In this document: positions 20,430-22,227 of the stretch, in pieces
How positions within the stretch are numbered: the first letter of the stretch is position 1
How the letters are laid out: each line of letters opens with the position of its first letter
Assembly (NCBI GenBank): GCA_001778055.1
Contig: MFFY01000048.1
Location: 1-22,227 of the forward strand
Source: Candidatus Falkowbacteria bacterium RIFCSPLOWO2_12_FULL_45_13
GTDB lineage: Bacteria; Patescibacteriota; Patescibacteriia; Patescibacteriales; GWC2-42-12
DNA length: 22,227 nt
Direction: 5' to 3'
Program-made: the position numbers and the translations under genes
Notes under the pieces: model-generated
The model's input: only the letters and a program-made list of their open reading frames with translations
What the model was told of the DNA's origin: nothing
Database searches by the model: none

Positions 20430-20521
20430 TGTCAGTAACAGTTCCCGCAAATCTACAAATTAGCTATAAATACTACAAATTCTATTCGTAATATTCGTAG
20501 TGGATTCGTGGATTTGTGGGG
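20430..20521. repeat. Word-palindrome spacer before the DUF5666-like gene
   Basis: GCAAATCTACAAATTAGC and ATACTACAAATTCTATTCG on the left face ATATTCGTAGTGGATTCGTG and GATTTGTGGGG on the right. It ends exactly at the stop codon of the chimera gene. Confidence 0.6.
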
Positions 20522-22111
20522 TTACTCAAATCTCAAGGCTTCAATGAGATTTAAATTGGCGGCGCGGCGCGCCGGATAATAGCCGAAAACCAGGCCGATG
20601 GCCGCGGCAACGCCAAAGGCTAAGATAATGGAAAATAAAGAAACCGTCGTGGCCAAACCGGCAAGTCGGCTGATGGTTAATGAGGCTAGCCAGCCTACCA
20701 ATATGCCCAAGCCGCCGCCGACTAAAGTCAGCATGACCGCTTCGGTTAAAAATTGGCCGCTAATATCCTGCTTGGCGGCGCCGATGGCTTTGCGCAAGCC
20801 GATTTCACGGGTCCGCTCGGTAACCGTAGTGAGCATCATATTCATAATGCCGATGCCGCCGACGATCAGCGAAATGCCGGCGATGGCAGCCAGCAGCATG
20901 GTGAAAGTATTGGTTACGCTGGAAGCCGTGGCCACGATATCGGCTTGATTTAAAATATTAAAGTCGGCTAAAGCGGCATCGGTAATTTTATGCCGCCGCA
21001 TCAATAAATCGCTGACTTGCTGTTGCACCGCGGCCATGTCATCAGCGCTGTTGGCTTCCACGCTGATGGTGGAAACATAATCGGCTCCGGCTAAAAACTT
21101 TTGCATCACGGCCAGAGGAATATAAATTATGTCGCCCTGGATGGTCGCTTGGGTAGCCAGTAAATTAGTCAAACCGGAATTTGTTTGAGCCACAGAGGCC
21201 GCCAAATTAGTTAAATAAGCGGAAACCTGCGTAAAGACCGTCATGTTGCGCAAAAGCCGCGTGTCAGTCCAGGCGTTTAAATAATTATTTTCGCTTTTGA
21301 CCGCTTGCGCCATGGCCTTAGTGGTGGCTAGGGTCTGGGCCAATAACTTTTCCACCGCGGCCGGATCAGAATAAAGGCTGGTATTTTTATAGTCTTGATA
21401 ATTAATGTCATAGGCTTGGCGCGCCATGGCATAATCGTTCTCCGCGCTGGTCGCCAAGGCTTTAATTTTAAACTGGTCCTTTTCATAAGTAGAATTTAAA
21501 ATTGCCGAGATATTTATTTGGCCCTTACCGACCGAGGTTTCGGTGGCGCTGATTTTATCGCTATAAAGAATATCGTTTAATGAGCTGATAATATTGGGTA
21601 AATTTAAAAAGACATTGGAAATAGAATTAAAGACGTCGCTATAAACCTTATTTAAATTATATTCCGCGGTTCGTAAATCAGCTTGGGCGTTTTGGTAATC
21701 AATCGGTTGAGAGAATTTAAGTTTATCCAAAGCGGTTTGGGAGCTTTTGACCGTATTTTGGGCCTGCAATTTTTCCTCGGCCGTGGCCGGCCGGACAAGT
21801 TTATCTAAAGCTAATTGAGCGCTGGCTAAACTGCTCTGGGCGTCTCTGACGGTTTTATAAGCGTCTCTGGTATCCACTTGCGCGATTAAATCGTCGGTTT
21901 TAACTGGTTGGCCGCTAGTCACCGCGATTTTGGTTAGGCTGCCGGAAACTTTAGCTTTTATGTCCACTTGGTTTGACGCCGAGATTTGACCGCTGCCCGA
22001 GATTGAAGAAATTAAAGTCCCCTTTTCCGTCACGGCTGTCAGATAGCTAATAGTTGCTTTGTTTCCCGTAAATTTACCATATGCATAATAACCGGCGCCG
22101 ACTAACAGCAA
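20522..22111 (-). CDS. Chimeric ORF: MacA-like adaptor joined to MacB-like permease end
   Basis: Residues 1-324 look like a MacA/HlyD-type periplasmic adaptor: a membrane helix at the start, GSGQISASNQVDIKAKVSGS (39-58) and TSGQPVKTDDLIAQVD (65-80) of the lipoyl-like domain, then a long helical hairpin. Residues from about 326 (GDIIYIPLAVMQKFLAGADY) to 529 are the C-terminal part of a MacB/FtsX-type permease: end of the outer domain, then three membrane helices around GGIGIMNMMLTTVTERTREI and LRKAIGA, ending FGYYPARRAANLNLIEALRF. The adaptor's second lipoyl half and barrel, the permease's first helix and the MacB ATPase are all missing. No ATG lies in frame upstream: the frame opens at a TAA near 22204 and contains only weak starts such as TTG 22111, although KIKKHKISASLAI upstream looks like the true N-terminus. 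An in-frame deletion that fused macA and macB, a degraded locus, or an assembly join are all possible. Confidence 0.7.
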   Translation of the reverse strand: MLLVGAGYYAYGKFTGNKATISYLTAVTEKGTLISSISGSGQISASNQVDIKAKVSGSLTKIAVTSGQPVKTDDLIAQVDTRDAYKTVRDAQSSLASAQLALDKLVRPATAEEKLQAQNTVKSSQTALDKLKFSQPIDYQNAQADLRTAEYNLNKVYSDVFNSISNVFLNLPNIISSLNDILYSDKISATETSVGKGQINISAILNSTYEKDQFKIKALATSAENDYAMARQAYDINYQDYKNTSLYSDPAAVEKLLAQTLATTKAMAQAVKSENNYLNAWTDTRLLRNMTVFTQVSAYLTNLAASVAQTNSGLTNLLATQATIQGDIIYIPLAVMQKFLAGADYVSTISVEANSADDMAAVQQQVSDLLMRRHKITDAALADFNILNQADIVATASSVTNTFTMLLAAIAGISLIVGGIGIMNMMLTTVTERTREIGLRKAIGAAKQDISGQFLTEAVMLTLVGGGLGILVGWLASLTISRLAGLATTVSLFSIILAFGVAAAIGLVFGYYPARRAANLNLIEALRFE

Positions 22112-22227
22112 AATTGCCAGGCTGGCCGATATTTTATGTTTTTTGATTTTAACGGTTAATTGAGGGGTCGCAGAGTTTCTCCTTAAACCCCTAAGACATA
22201 TGATTTAATTTTCCAAGTTGATTGTTT

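Noticed and set aside
1..22227. Recoded UGA (Gly) as in some CPR lineages
   Set aside because: nusG, ybaB and tsaB end at TGA at sensible lengths, and no conserved protein contains an internal TGA.

Overview
The window looks like chromosomal DNA of a Patescibacteria (CPR) bacterium, probably of the Parcubacteria group. This is inferred from gene content and style, not from a database search. Housekeeping genes are clearly bacterial but compact (TsaB of 133 aa). Most starts lack a Shine-Dalgarno sequence, intergenic gaps are filled with AT-rich repeated words, and a membrane-anchored Clp-type AAA+ protein sits beside a small membrane protein. The standard bacterial code fits: TAA and TGA both end recognisable proteins at the expected place.

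Layout. 1-58 is the 3' part of a tRNA-Glu. 123-306 is a compact promoter, 32-codon Met-rich ORF and terminator. 421-951 is a lone, GC-richer unknown gene with its own terminator. 1055-1303 and 2151-2299 are palindromic repeat elements around an SDR oxidoreductase gene. From 8291 leftwards on the minus strand runs a division and cell-wall (dcw) operon: promoter, three MraZ-type boxes, a ~365-nt structured leader, mraZ, a 45-aa ORF, rsmH, an ftsL-like gene, ftsI and murF. 8334-9570 holds a terminator, a 210-bp inverted-repeat element, tsaB, tRNA-Thr with a decayed tRNA half beside it, and tRNA-Lys.

On the plus strand, 9708-12309 carries dnaB, ybaB and recR. A two-way terminator separates recR from rplU (minus). 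A minus-strand unit from 17137 to 12873 encodes a small membrane protein, a membrane-anchored Clp-like ATPase whose first ATPase domain looks dead, and a WecA/MraY-family phosphoglycosyltransferase. A tight divergent promoter pair (17299-17361) separates it from secE, nusG, rplK and rplA. After rplA come a perfect 32-bp palindromic terminator and a second promoter-terminator unit without an ORF, which is a small-RNA candidate. The window ends with a secreted DUF5666-like protein and an odd reading frame joining a MacA-type adaptor to the C-terminal half of a MacB-type permease.

Themes. Functions are translation, replication and repair, secretion, and envelope growth. The most unusual material is non-coding: several families of inverted-repeat or word-palindrome spacers, two short transcription units sharing the same promoter-proximal and terminator sequence, and the long dcw leader. 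Among proteins, the Clp-like ATPase and the MacA-MacB chimera deserve the closest look.
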